Position numbers and translations under genes: made by a program. Shown here piece after piece: positions 24,454 to 33,811 of a DNA stretch of 64,000 nt (position 1 is its first letter; each line of letters starts with the position of its first letter). Location: contig JALGVJ010000014.1 of the NCBI GenBank assembly GCA_029838195.1, positions 32,796 to 96,795 of the forward strand, in the 5' to 3' direction. The DNA comes from Promethearchaeota archaeon (GTDB taxonomy: Archaea; Asgardarchaeota; Lokiarchaeia; Sigyniarchaeales; SOKP01). Under the pieces are notes generated by a model. That model saw nothing but the letters and a program-made list of their open reading frames with translations. It was not told the origin of the DNA and did not search any database.

Positions 24454-25530
24454 TCAATTTTTAGGGATAAGATTGATTTTATTTTCTTTTAAATGTTGGA
24501 GCTCGGCATATTGAGAAAGGAATTCCTTTAAATAATCTATCTCCTCTTTGGAATGCTCATTAGAAAGGTTAATGTTAAAAATTAGTTCTTCATCATTTTC
24601 GATTGAAATCCAATGCAATTTCTCAAATATTTTTAATATGTTTAAAAGAAAATTTTCTTTTTTCCCAAATTTTTCAATATCTTTAAGGAACATGTCTATC
24701 CAATAATCTCGAGTTTTATCTATATTAAATTTAACCACGCATTCTTTATCTTCCGCAAGTTTCATCCATAAGTGATATTCCTTCTCATCATTGATTATTC
24801 GTTCATGATTTACAAAAAATGAGAGATTATGTTGAATCAATTTTAATCGTTCTGAAGTAGCGATTTCACTTTGATATGCCAGATCAGTATCTTCAAAATA
24901 ATATCTACAATACTTCGATTTCTCATTATACAAGCAGTCTGTAATCTTCAATCCAACATAACCATAAATCGCAGCGATCATTTTACAATTTTCAAAATGG
25001 AGGTTTTGATACGTGCCGATGTATTCTAACTTGAATTTGGAAGGAATTCCTCTTTCAATTTCCTCGAAATTATACTCCTTGGTTAATTTATTAGAAATTG
25101 CATAGTTTCTAAAGCGTTCGTGTTTTAACATTAAATCATCCACATCACGAGGGATTTGAATATAAAATTCTTTCAAGGCCAAGAAAAAATCGGTCATGTT
25201 ATCATAAAAAGAGATGTCATATTTATTCGGTTGCACGGCAACCTCATAATAAGGAATAGTGGCACGGAAACTATATTTATCATAAAAAGTTACCATGGTA
25301 CCATCCGCATAATTTTTTAAATCATCCAAAGTTTTTCCACTTTCTAATAAATTCATCACGTTTTCCAAGACATAGTTATAAAACGCAGATACACTCTTGT
25401 ATCTTTCATCATTGGGTTGCATTTTAGCTTTTTTATTAACATGGCGAGTTATCCAATCTTTTAAAGCCGGCGAAATGGATATCGTTTGTCGGGTTATTTT
25501 TTTATTGGAGGCCTTTTTTTTAACTGACAT
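24454..25530 (-). CDS. RHH-type protein of unknown function, copy 1
   Basis: The 358-residue protein begins with RQTISISPALKDWITRHVNK, a ribbon-helix-helix type start, followed by AFYNYVLENVMNLL. The large C-terminal part is shared with the neighbour at 23329-24414. It contains a beta-strand pair around HFENCKMIAAIYGYVGLKI near residue 178 and a C-terminal region ILKIFEKLHWISIE. The genes overlap in direction and spacing, so they are probably one transcript. No cofactor or catalytic motif is visible. Confidence 0.6.
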   Translation of the reverse strand: MSVKKKASNKKITRQTISISPALKDWITRHVNKKAKMQPNDERYKSVSAFYNYVLENVMNLLESGKTLDDLKNYADGTMVTFYDKYSFRATIPYYEVAVQPNKYDISFYDNMTDFFLALKEFYIQIPRDVDDLMLKHERFRNYAISNKLTKEYNFEEIERGIPSKFKLEYIGTYQNLHFENCKMIAAIYGYVGLKITDCLYNEKSKYCRYYFEDTDLAYQSEIATSERLKLIQHNLSFFVNHERIINDEKEYHLWMKLAEDKECVVKFNIDKTRDYWIDMFLKDIEKFGKKENFLLNILKIFEKLHWISIENDEELIFNINLSNEHSKEEIDYLKEFLSQYAELQHLKENKINLIPKN

Positions 25531-25923
25531 AACATGAGTGAAAAATATTTGATTTAATTATTCATATATTAAATTTATTAATATCTTAAATTTATTTAAA
25601 TATTTGTGAAAAATTTCACTTCAAACAAGATTTTGAAAATACATGTTACTTATAATATAGCGTATTTTCTAAAATTTTTTTGCTACCTAAATGCGTGGAA
25701 AAAGGTTGGAATATTTTTTTTCCCCTAAAGTTAATATCTAGATTTAAATACTATTGCAAAATCTTAATATTCGAGATTTTAAGTCATAAAAATTTAAAAT
25801 CTCATGATGAAGTGATTTCGATCTCACCTAAACGGGTAGATAAAAGGAAAGGAGGCGAATAATAAAGACAAAAATCCCCCAATCTTTTACTCCCATCTTT
25901 CATTTTTTACCATTCCTTTAAAA
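25531..25923. other. intergenic region without a convincing gene
   Basis: This AT-rich spacer lies between elp3 and the RHH pair and must hold the promoter of the latter. A 60-codon open frame at 25680-25862 has no recognizable content. A TGATGA-like box at 25804 is not followed by a CTGA box, so I do not call a C/D RNA. Confidence 0.4.
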
Positions 25924-27586
25924 TTAAATCAATTTTTTTGAAACATAAGGACCATCTTTTTGATATCCTTGGTTATAAAACCATTGTTTAACGCCTAATC
26001 CACTAATTACAGCTATTTTTTTTAAACCAAATTCTTCTTTTGAAATTTTTTCTGCTTGTTTTAATAATGTTTTTCCGAGACCTTTGTGTTGGATTTGACC
26101 TTGTTCGCGTGGCGGGGCACCCCAAGGAACTAACATGCCAACGATCTTGATTTCTCGCACGATAGAAGTGTTGCCATCATTTAATTCCTTTCTATGTGCT
26201 TTTTCAGACGGTATTCTCAATCTTAAATAGCCTAATAAGCACGTTCTTTTAATGTCTTCATGAGAGAGAAAAATTTCTTTACCTTCTGAGGCATCATACT
26301 CGTAGCTTAATAACTTAATTTCATTTAAAAGCGCAGCATTGTCTTGATATTTAGGGGTAAGATATCCTAATTCTCTACACCTAATACAACGGCATGAAGC
26401 ATTTTTTTCTTTTAATTTCTCATGGATTAACTGTCTTAAGTTGCTTTTTTTACAGCCCGCTTGAATTAAATAGGCAGGGATATCTCGCATTATTCTCTGA
26501 ATTCTAATATAAGGAGGGAGAGTTTTTTTCACAGACGCTAATAGATCTATTAATTTTTCTTCCGAATAAGGCACATATTTTCCTTTTTTCCACCAAGAAT
26601 ATAACTCAGTTCCTTGAATCACTAAAGTAGGATAGATTTTTAACATATCAGGTCTATAATTAGGATCACTAAATAGTGTTTGGAACATCTCAAGATCTTT
26701 CTGAAGCGAAGAGCCAGGCAAATTGGGCATTACATGAAGATTTACTTTGAATCCAGCATCTTTAGCTATTCGAATTGCTTCAATAGAATCGGCAGTAGAA
26801 TGGCCTCTTTTTATTAATTTATAAATATCATCATAAACGGTTTGCACGCCGATTTCTACTCTTGTCGTACCATAATGAAGCATTAAATCAACATGTTCTT
26901 CCTTGCAGTAATCCGGTCTTGTTTCAATTGTCAATCCAACTAATCTTTTACGTGAACGTTCCGCTTTTTTTTTTGCTTCCTCTAATGAAGTCGTATTTTC
27001 CCCGATTATTCCTTCTAAAGCCCCTTTAACAAAATTTTCCTGATATGAGTGATCTGTCGATAAGAAGGTCCCTCCCATTACGATGAGCTCAATTTTTTAT
27101 GGTGATCCAGGGCATGTCCCGAATCAAGTCCACATCATGACCGATGGCGTCTAAATCAGAAATTCGAGAAAGAACTTGTTCCTTAGGGTCATAATTACAA
27201 TAAATCGACCTCATGGCTGCCGGTTCTCTTCCCGTATATGATTTAGCAACTTTTTCTCCAGGTTGGGAGTGGACACCCGGACAATAAACACATTCACCCG
27301 GACATAGCAAGGGTTTTGTCATGATTGCGATGACCGTTACACCCGAAAGCGTTCTCGTTGAGCGTCTTTTCAGTAATTTTCGTAAAATTTTTTTTTCTTC
27401 TTCAGACGCATGACTCAAGATGGTAGCATTTTTGATGACTTTTGGATAGTGATACTTTTTACCAATCTTACCCTTGAGATTAGTGATTTTGCTTTTAGAA
27501 AAATTGGGTTTCTTAATTAAAACTTCAATTATTTCCCGTGCTATTTTATTTTCCAAATTTAAACTATTATTATCTTTTACATCCAT
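25924..27586 (-). CDS. elp3: Elp3 tRNA-uridine radical SAM acetyltransferase, interrupted by a 31-nt intron
   Basis: Elp3 adds a carboxymethyl precursor to U34 of tRNA using radical SAM and GNAT domains. Exon 1 (27128-27586, 153 codons) holds the iron-sulfur motif CPGECVYC near residue 100. Exon 2 (25924-27096, 390 codons plus stop) holds TIETRPDYC, the radical SAM barrel, and a C-terminal GNAT domain (GLGKTLLKQAEKI). The unspliced frame stops at TGA 27089-27091, and exon 2 reads in another frame. Removal of 27097-27127 joins DAIGHDVD to KIELIVMGGTF, the conserved Elp3 sequence, giving 543 residues, a normal length. A frameshifted pseudogene is the alternative, but the perfect BHB argues against it. 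Confidence 0.9.
27097..27127 (-). other. predicted BHB intron in the elp3 mRNA
   Basis: In the minus-strand RNA, GUGG (27130-27133) pairs with CCAU (27099-27102), a central 4-bp helix. Bulge AC|U (27127-27129) and bulge AA|A (27096-27098) flank it. The inner helix is UGAUUC (27121-27126) with GGAUCA (27103-27108), extended by GGG/CCC around loop ACAUG. The two cuts inside the bulges remove exactly 31 nt and restore the frame and the family motif. The outer helix is weak, so this is a BHB with one weak side. Confidence 0.87.
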
Positions 27587-27789
27587 GGTTGAAACATGAC
27601 ATTCTATTATTCATATTAAATTAGCATCGAAAATATTCTTTTTGGGTCAATTTTTTACCATTTATTAATGCTTTTAATAATTTTGGAAAAATTTTTCCTT
27701 AAAAAAAGAGGGTTTTGAAAGAAGCTTCTACTGCAAGGGAGCTTGAAAAATTAAATGATTAATAACATGAGGAGATAAGGAAATAATGT

Positions 27790-28638
27790 TTAAATCAACA
27801 CTTTCTTTCCCGTAAAATCTCTTTTAAATCTTCCGAAATCATCAACTTTTCTAAGAATTTCAGAATCAAACACGGGGCCATCTGTACATGTTAATAACCC
27901 TAAAGGATCTAACACGCACAGTCCACATAATCCACATCCACATCGCATAATTCTTTCAAGACTAGCTTGTAAAGGAATTCCATATCGTTCGCATGTTTTA
28001 AAAATTTTAAACATCATTTTTTCTGGCCCGCACGTGTATACTAAAAGATTTTTTGTTCTTTCCCTTGGATAGTCTTTTAAGATTTCCGTGAATATATCCG
28101 AGGCCAATCCTTTTAGCGCATAACTCCCATCATCCGTACAATAGAAATTTGATACATTATCCTCAGGAAAATTTTTACAAAATTCTTTAAATATCATCTC
28201 ATCTCTTGTTTTGATGCCTATAACCAACTTGAAGGGATGGTGATTTTCCTTTAATTCTAAAATTAAAGGGCGTAAGGGCGCAAGTCCAATTCCTCCAGCA
28301 ATTATAAATACCTCCTTGCATTTTTCTGGAGGAAGTTCAAATCCATTTCCAAAAGGACCTCTTATTCCAATATAATCGCCAACATTCAAATCTAATAAAG
28401 CTTTCGTGCATTCACCCACTTTTTTAACTGTAATGCTCCAATTTCCTTTAGAATCATAATGGGAAAGAGAAATGGGAATTTCATCCACCCCCGGCACCCA
28501 GACCATGATGAATTGGCCCGGTCTCGGAGAAATATAGTTATTATTTTTTGGATCCACCGAAAAATTGAGGGTTTTTACATTTTTACATTCTTCAACAACA
28601 TGCTCTATTTTTACAGTTCTCACTACATTTTTACTCAA
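27790..28638 (-). CDS. pyrK: dihydroorotate dehydrogenase electron transfer subunit PyrK
   Basis: The 282-residue protein is a ferredoxin-NADP reductase-fold flavoprotein. FAD-binding PGQFIMVW and PISLSH lie near residues 40-60, NAD-binding AGGIGLAPLRPL near residue 115. A Cys cluster CGCGLCGLC plus a later Cys (LLTC) near residue 235-250 binds [2Fe-2S]. PyrK passes electrons from PyrD to NAD+. Its 5' end overlaps the pyrD stop by 8 nt, indicating coupled translation. Confidence 0.9.
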   Translation of the reverse strand: MSKNVVRTVKIEHVVEECKNVKTLNFSVDPKNNNYISPRPGQFIMVWVPGVDEIPISLSHYDSKGNWSITVKKVGECTKALLDLNVGDYIGIRGPFGNGFELPPEKCKEVFIIAGGIGLAPLRPLILELKENHHPFKLVIGIKTRDEMIFKEFCKNFPEDNVSNFYCTDDGSYALKGLASDIFTEILKDYPRERTKNLLVYTCGPEKMMFKIFKTCERYGIPLQASLERIMRCGCGLCGLCVLDPLGLLTCTDGPVFDSEILRKVDDFGRFKRDFTGKKVLI

Positions 28639-29584
28639 ATTCGGGTTCCTCCTGTATTTCGTGTTTATGAGCTAACCCAATTAACTCCATGATGGTGTTA
28701 TAATTATTTCTCATTAAATATGCTTTTAAATCTTTTATAATTTTCGTGATTACATCAAATCCTTGATATAAAGCAGTTCCCATTTGAACGGCGGAGGCTC
28801 CTGCTAAAAAAAATTCTATGACATCGTGCCACCATGAAATGCCTCCGCATCCAATAATGGGAATTTTTAAAACTTTATATAAATCATATACTTTCTTAAT
28901 TGCAATAGGATGAATCGCTTTACCTGATAATCCTCCCGAGCCATGAGAAAGAATGGGCTTTTGGGTATTAACATCTATAACCATGGCACTAATTGTATTA
29001 ATAGCAACCACCCCATCTGCGCCCGCTTTTTCAGCTGCTAATGCAATATCCGTGATATCGGTAACATTAGGATTCAACTTCACAAATACGGGAAGAGAAA
29101 TTCTCTTTTTAATCTCGTGAACCAATTGAAAAGTTAAATCTTTATCAATACCAATGGAGGAAACTTCTGCATGGGGACAAGAGATATTGAGTTCAAGAGC
29201 CCATGCTCCTGAATTTGCCGCTTTAGTTGCAACATCGATATAAGATTGAATAGAACCCCCAAACACGCTCATTATTAAAGGTAGGCTATTATTTTCCGCT
29301 GCCTTGAGTTCTGAAATAAAATTATCAATACCCGGATTGGCCAACCCCACACTGTTTAAAAAGGTGCCGGGATAAATTTCAATAATGGATGGATTTCTAT
29401 AACCTTTTCTTGGTCTAGGGCCTATAGATTTAGAAACTACCGCCCCGGCACCAGCAGCAAGCGCTCGTTTCATTGTGGACAATGAGACACCAAGAATACC
29501 AGAAGCTAAAATAAGAGGTGTTTTTAATTTTAATTTCGAGAGGTGAGTTTCTAAAATTTTTTCTTGGAAATCATGAGAGCGCAT
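28631..29584 (-). CDS. pyrD: dihydroorotate dehydrogenase catalytic subunit (class 1B)
   Basis: The 317-residue protein is an FMN TIM-barrel enzyme. Features include LKTPLILASGILG near residue 20, KSIGPRPRKGYRNP near residue 52, the active-site region LNISCPHAEVS near residue 132 with the catalytic Cys, and GCGGISWWHD near residue 245. It oxidizes dihydroorotate to orotate in pyrimidine synthesis. Pairing with pyrK gives the class 1B NAD-dependent enzyme. Confidence 0.93.
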   Translation of the reverse strand: MRSHDFQEKILETHLSKLKLKTPLILASGILGVSLSTMKRALAAGAGAVVSKSIGPRPRKGYRNPSIIEIYPGTFLNSVGLANPGIDNFISELKAAENNSLPLIMSVFGGSIQSYIDVATKAANSGAWALELNISCPHAEVSSIGIDKDLTFQLVHEIKKRISLPVFVKLNPNVTDITDIALAAEKAGADGVVAINTISAMVIDVNTQKPILSHGSGGLSGKAIHPIAIKKVYDLYKVLKIPIIGCGGISWWHDVIEFFLAGASAVQMGTALYQGFDVITKIIKDLKAYLMRNNYNTIMELIGLAHKHEIQEEPEFE

Positions 29585-29709
29585 GATGAGTTTAATATTA
29601 AATGAATATTTTTTTCATTCAAGATAATTGGTTCTTTACCGTATAAATTTTTTTAAAAGAAAATAATGATTATTATGATTTATAATCTTTTCATGAGAGT
29701 TTAAGAAAA

Positions 29710-30951
29710 ATGAAATGCTTTATTATTGATTGTTATATTGGGATCTTTGCGGTAGATGAGGCGGGAAATATCATAAATTTTCAAGATTTTAATGAGGACA
29801 GAGAGCAAAAAATTGCTTTTTTTCGAGAAATAAAAAATAAGACTCTCACGAGAGAATACAAGACTTTTTTAAACGAATTAGTAAATTCAGGCTTTAATCA
29901 ATTTTTATTTGACAATAAAGAGCTCGCAGATTTAACTTTTAGCGAGCTAGGATACACTTCTAACTTAGTGAAGGATTCAGAAGAATTTAAGAATTTTAGA
30001 TTCAATCTTACGTCCCATTTAAATCGTATTGGAATTCATAAATCTCAAGCGGATTTATTACGAGAATACAAGGAAATAAGTGAAACTTTGATAAAATATC
30101 ACGTGAGTCGGGCGGGAGAAGCTGAAGATTTAATGATCATTCAGACCATAGAAACAATAGATCAGATAAAAAAATCAATCAGTTCATTTACCATGCGATT
30201 ACGGGAATGGTATGGGCTATATTTTCCAGAATTAACGGATAAAATTATTGATGATGAAATCGTATTAGCGCAAATAATATCATACCTAGGGGAGCGAGCC
30301 TCATTCACGGAAGAAAATTTAAAAAATTATTTCAATTTTTCTGAGCATTTAGTTCAGTCATTACAAGAAAAGGCTAAAACATCCATGGGTGCAGAAATTG
30401 ATATCTCCATGATGCAAGCTTTAGCAAATCAAATTCTTTCCTTGAATGAGTATCGGGTTGAGTTGGAGGATTATTTATCACGGTTGATGGAACAAGTAGC
30501 TCCCAATTTAACTGCTGTCATTGGTTCATTAATTGGCGCTAAATTAATGGCTAAAGCGGGGAGTTTAAAAAAAGTAGCTTTCATGCCCGCTTCTCGAATA
30601 CAATTATTAGGAGCAGAAAAGGCATTATACAGATTTCTTAAAACGGGACAAAAAGTACCAAAACATGGGCTTATATTTCAATGGAACCAAATAAGAGGAA
30701 GCCCCGCTAGTATTCGAGGAAATATTGCTCGATTAATCGCAAATAAAATTGCGATTGCCGCAAAAATCGATTATTTTGGAGGGGATTTTAAAGGTGAACT
30801 CCTTTCTCAAGAAATTAATGAAAAAATCAAGATGATTAAAAAAAAACTCCCTCGAAAGAAAAAAAAGGAAGAAATTTCATCCCTCCCCGTTCCAAAAAAG
30901 AAAAAAAAGAAAAAAAACAAGAAAAAGAGGAAGAAATATGGAAAAACTTGA
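29710..30951 (+). CDS. nop5: C/D RNP core protein Nop5 (Nop56/58 family)
   Basis: The 413-residue protein has an N-terminal fibrillarin-binding domain, a coiled-coil with ISMMQALANQI, and the Nop domain (GSLIGAKLMAKAGSLKKVA near residue 270, GAEKALYRFLKTG, PKHGLIFQW). The C-terminal 40 residues are a Lys-rich tail. It is the scaffold of box C/D sRNPs that 2'-O-methylate RNA. It overlaps the fibrillarin start by 14 nt. The divergent spacing to pyrD is 125 bp. Confidence 0.95.
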   Translation: MKCFIIDCYIGIFAVDEAGNIINFQDFNEDREQKIAFFREIKNKTLTREYKTFLNELVNSGFNQFLFDNKELADLTFSELGYTSNLVKDSEEFKNFRFNLTSHLNRIGIHKSQADLLREYKEISETLIKYHVSRAGEAEDLMIIQTIETIDQIKKSISSFTMRLREWYGLYFPELTDKIIDDEIVLAQIISYLGERASFTEENLKNYFNFSEHLVQSLQEKAKTSMGAEIDISMMQALANQILSLNEYRVELEDYLSRLMEQVAPNLTAVIGSLIGAKLMAKAGSLKKVAFMPASRIQLLGAEKALYRFLKTGQKVPKHGLIFQWNQIRGSPASIRGNIARLIANKIAIAAKIDYFGGDFKGELLSQEINEKIKMIKKKLPRKKKKEEISSLPVPKKKKKKKNKKKRKKYGKT

Positions 30952-31627
30952 AATACGAGATCATCCCATTTTTAAAGGGGTATATGTATCTCACCATGAA
31001 CAAGGAATGAAATTATACACGAAAAATTTAATTCCCGGAAAAGCGATTTATGGAGAAAAATTAGTACCATATAAAGACTTTGAGTTAAGAGAATGGGATC
31101 CTTTCCGGAGTAAATTAGCCGCCATGATTTTAGAGAGGCCAAAACATAATTATTTAGAGAATAAAAATAGCTGTTTATATTTAGGAGCAGCATCAGGAAC
31201 GACCATTTCTCATTTATCAGATATCATAATTAAGGGAATAATCTATGGAGTAGAAGTTTCCGAAAGAAGCATCCGACAATTAATCCAAAACGTAGCAGAT
31301 AGACCTAATATCATTCCTATTTTAGGGAATGCAAATTTTCCGCTTAATTATGCAAAAGTGATATTCAGCGAAATAGATCTCATTTATCAAGATGTTGCAC
31401 AACCCAATCAAGCGGAAATAGCAATTAAGAATAGTGATTATTATTTAAAAGAAGGAGGAATTGGTATTTTAGCGATCAAATCCCAATCAATAGATAGCGT
31501 GGTGCGATCAAGAGAAGTTTATGAGAAAGAGAAGGAAAAACTTCAAGAAGCAGGGTATAAAATTCTAGAGACGGTTAATATTCATAAACATGCTGCGAAC
31601 CACGTGATCGTCGTTTATAAAAAATGA
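30938..31627 (+). CDS. flpA: fibrillarin-like rRNA/tRNA 2'-O-methyltransferase
   Basis: The 229-residue protein has the Rossmann methyltransferase fold with the SAM-binding LYLGAASGTTISHLSD near residue 85 and the catalytic KDKE set (YQDVAQPNQAE, then LAIKSQS with the Lys). It is the methyltransferase of box C/D sRNPs, guided by C/D sRNAs. It overlaps nop5 by 14 nt. No C/D sRNA is recognizable in the window. Confidence 0.95.
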   Translation: MEKLEIRDHPIFKGVYVSHHEQGMKLYTKNLIPGKAIYGEKLVPYKDFELREWDPFRSKLAAMILERPKHNYLENKNSCLYLGAASGTTISHLSDIIIKGIIYGVEVSERSIRQLIQNVADRPNIIPILGNANFPLNYAKVIFSEIDLIYQDVAQPNQAEIAIKNSDYYLKEGGIGILAIKSQSIDSVVRSREVYEKEKEKLQEAGYKILETVNIHKHAANHVIVVYKK

Positions 31628-31737
31628 GTAAAGAGGGGAAAAAGAGGAGTTCTTTTTTAAATTTCCTGAAGTTTAAATAAAAGGACGCTCATGTATTTAA
31701 AATGAGGGGGATATGAGTAAAAAAACCAAGATTTAAA

Positions 31738-32436
31738 TCATAAATAATCGGAGATTTTACGATTATAGAGCTCTTCATCTAATAATTTCTTGATCGTCCT
31801 CCAACTTTTCCTCGCAAAACTAGGAATTTTTTTGTGAATTCGAATATAATTTCTTAAAAATTCAATCGTTTTAGCATCTGAGGGATATCCCGAACCAATT
31901 GGGCCATATTTTTTTTTTAATTCGTCAATTAAATAATCTCGCATTTCTTTAGCTAAAATAGATGCTGCAGAAACAATAGGAAAGAGATCGTCTGCTTTAT
32001 GTTTAGAAACAAGTTCCTTGGGACGGAAATTTAAAGTGTTTAATATTGATTGCCCAAATCTCTCCTCATTCACGTCAGCAGCGTCAATATAAATAATATC
32101 CGGTTTTAATTCATTAATAATGGATTTTATCTTGAGTTCCTCAAGTTGATTTAATGAAAGCTTATTTTCATATCGAGCATCAATTTCTTTAGGTGAAACG
32201 ATTGAAAAAGCATGCGAATGGCAGTTGATTTTTAATATTTCTAAAAAACCTTGTCGTTTTTTTTTTGTTAATTTTTTTGAATCTTTAATCTCAAGTTCAT
32301 ATAAAAAGTCCAATTTGGACTTTAGAAAACAAATTCCACAGATGACCAGAGGACCTATAACGGAGCCTTTTGGGGCCAGATTCTAACTGAATCTTGCTCT
32401 CCCGGCCTCATCAATTCCGCATACTATCTCCGTCAT
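31738..32436 (-). CDS. rnhB: ribonuclease HII, interrupted by a 30-nt intron
   Basis: RNase HII removes RNA from RNA-DNA hybrids. The ATG at 32434-32436 opens exon 1 (to 32399, 38 nt), encoding TEIVCGIDEAG. Exon 2 (31738-32368, 631 nt) continues with SVIGPLVICG, KDSKKLT, DAADVNEERF and KADDLFPIVSAASILAKE, which holds further metal-binding Asp. Reading straight through meets an in-frame TAG at 32383-32385. Removal of 32369-32398 restores DEAGRGSVIGPL and 222 residues, the usual length. Read without splicing, the gene looks truncated with a spurious TTG start at residue 50. Confidence 0.9.
32369..32398 (-). other. predicted BHB intron in the rnhB mRNA
   Basis: In the minus-strand RNA, outer helix GGCC (32404-32407) pairs with GGCU (32364-32367). 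Central helix GGG (32401-32403) pairs with CCC (32372-32374). Bulge AG|A (32398-32400) is on one side and AAA|A (32368-32371) on the other. The inner helix GCAAGAUUC/GAAUCUGGC (8 of 9 pairs) closes on loop AGUUA. It is a slightly relaxed BHB (3-bp centre, 4-nt 3' bulge). The cuts restore the conserved GRG of the active site. Confidence 0.83.
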
Positions 32437-32604
32437 GTGTTCTTCTTATATTAATAATATCCCATGAATTAAAAAATGTCAAGGTAAAAAAAAATAATTT
32501 AATTGACCATATTACCGGTTTCTTTATACACCAGCATTGGGTTCATTTTCAATTCTTCGAGAAAAAGGGTTATTATCAAATAATCCGTTCTTACCTTTTT
32601 AAGC

Positions 32605-33618
32605 TCATTTTTGTTCTTTTTGGACAAGCTCGACGAATTCTACTTCATCGTCTACTTCTTCTAATTTTTTAATCTTAATAAAAGGAATATGCCTTGCTTC
32701 CAATTTTTCAGGGATCTTGAATTCATTGTTCACGATAAATAAAACGTGTTTTTGGAATAGTTCGGTAAAGATCTTTAAATTATTCAAGAAAAATTCGTTG
32801 AATTTTTTTCTATCTTCAGATACGCCCGAAAGCAAGGGATAAAAATCATCTTCTTGAGTCATGTACCACGATTTTGAAAATAAAGCTAATTCTACCGGAG
32901 CTTGTCCTTTCTTATACCAATAAGAAGAAATTCCAATATCTTCTATTATTTCTTGAAGATGAGTTTCAAAATTAGTTAATTCTTGTTCTTTTTCTGAACT
33001 TTTTTCGTCAAGATCAAATTTGATCCGCCAATCCAAGACATTTATGCTACGATATAAATTATCTTTTTCTAATAGTTCTCTAATTTTTTCAGCCATTTCT
33101 ACTGAAGGGGCCATGCTTTCGTTTTCATAAGCACAAACCGTACGTTTTGTAACATTTAATTTTTCTGACAGCTCTTTTCTGGTTACGCTTTTCTGTTCCC
33201 GTGCGTGTTTCATTTCCTTCCCATCAATAAAAATCACGCCCCCTCCTCGTCGAGCTAAAATGTGAGGATATTGCTGCTTGATCATTATTTTTTCTAAAGT
33301 TTTTAGGGAAATGAACGGTAATCCTTCTCTTAGATAAATGGTATTATCTTCTAAATTTTGATATCTATTTTTCAATCCGATAAGTAAAGGCTTAGAATTT
33401 AATAACAAAGACATGGCTTTAATGTCATTAACCATGTTCATGTTAATATTATCGATATTTGTAAAAAGTTTAACTAAAAACACCAAACGTGAGGTTCTAT
33501 GTTGTACTAATATGTCATAACACAATTTATTCCTTTTCCCGGGAATTTTTACGTTAAACGTTTCATACCCGGCAGCATGTAAGACTTGCTCCACGCGTTC
33601 TAATTCTTTATCAATCAT
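32605..33618 (-). CDS. archaeal HTH-type regulator (COG1395-like)
   Basis: The 337-residue protein has an N-terminal alpha/beta domain resembling a restriction-endonuclease-like fold (AGYETFNV, then YDILVQHRT, VFLVKLFTNI). Near residue 125-190 is a Cro/C1-type helix-turn-helix (KHAREQKSVTRKELSEKL, then VTKRTVCAYENE). The long C-terminal part is of unknown function. This order is that of the conserved archaeal family of putative HTH transcriptional regulators. The gene lies upstream of rnhB and divergent from mat. Confidence 0.75.
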   Translation of the reverse strand: MIDKELERVEQVLHAAGYETFNVKIPGKRNKLCYDILVQHRTSRLVFLVKLFTNIDNINMNMVNDIKAMSLLLNSKPLLIGLKNRYQNLEDNTIYLREGLPFISLKTLEKIMIKQQYPHILARRGGGVIFIDGKEMKHAREQKSVTRKELSEKLNVTKRTVCAYENESMAPSVEMAEKIRELLEKDNLYRSINVLDWRIKFDLDEKSSEKEQELTNFETHLQEIIEDIGISSYWYKKGQAPVELALFSKSWYMTQEDDFYPLLSGVSEDRKKFNEFFLNNLKIFTELFQKHVLFIVNNEFKIPEKLEARHIPFIKIKKLEEVDDEVEFVELVQKEQK

Positions 33619-33811
33619 GCTCTCCCATTATTGAATATTTATTAAGTTCAAATAAATTTTTCTTTTAACCAAGGAACATAAAATCGCTTTTCTCTATTAA
33701 TTAATAAAATATTTGAGAAAGATTCTTTTTTAAAATTTAATTTAAACTTTATATTTTTTTATGTTAAATAATTTATTCATCTATACTCGATTACAATAAA
33801 TAGTTGTAAAA

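Noticed and set aside
25804..25810. Possible box C/D RNA (TGATGA-like box)
   Set aside because: No matching D box (CTGA) within the expected distance.
27089..27127. elp3 break as programmed frameshift or translational bypass (matching ATT codons at both ends)
   Set aside because: Bypass between the ATT codons would give a plausible protein, but the BHB geometry fits exactly and yields the conserved DKIEL; splicing is the simpler explanation. Bypass is not fully excluded.
32383..32385. In-frame TAG in rnhB read as pyrrolysine or a readthrough stop
   Set aside because: The inserted residues would break the DEAGRG active site, and a BHB fold at the exact boundaries explains the insert better.
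32394..32672. 92-codon plus-strand open frame across the rnhB start
   Set aside because: Lies opposite rnhB exon 1 and the regulator 3' end; no protein-like pattern.
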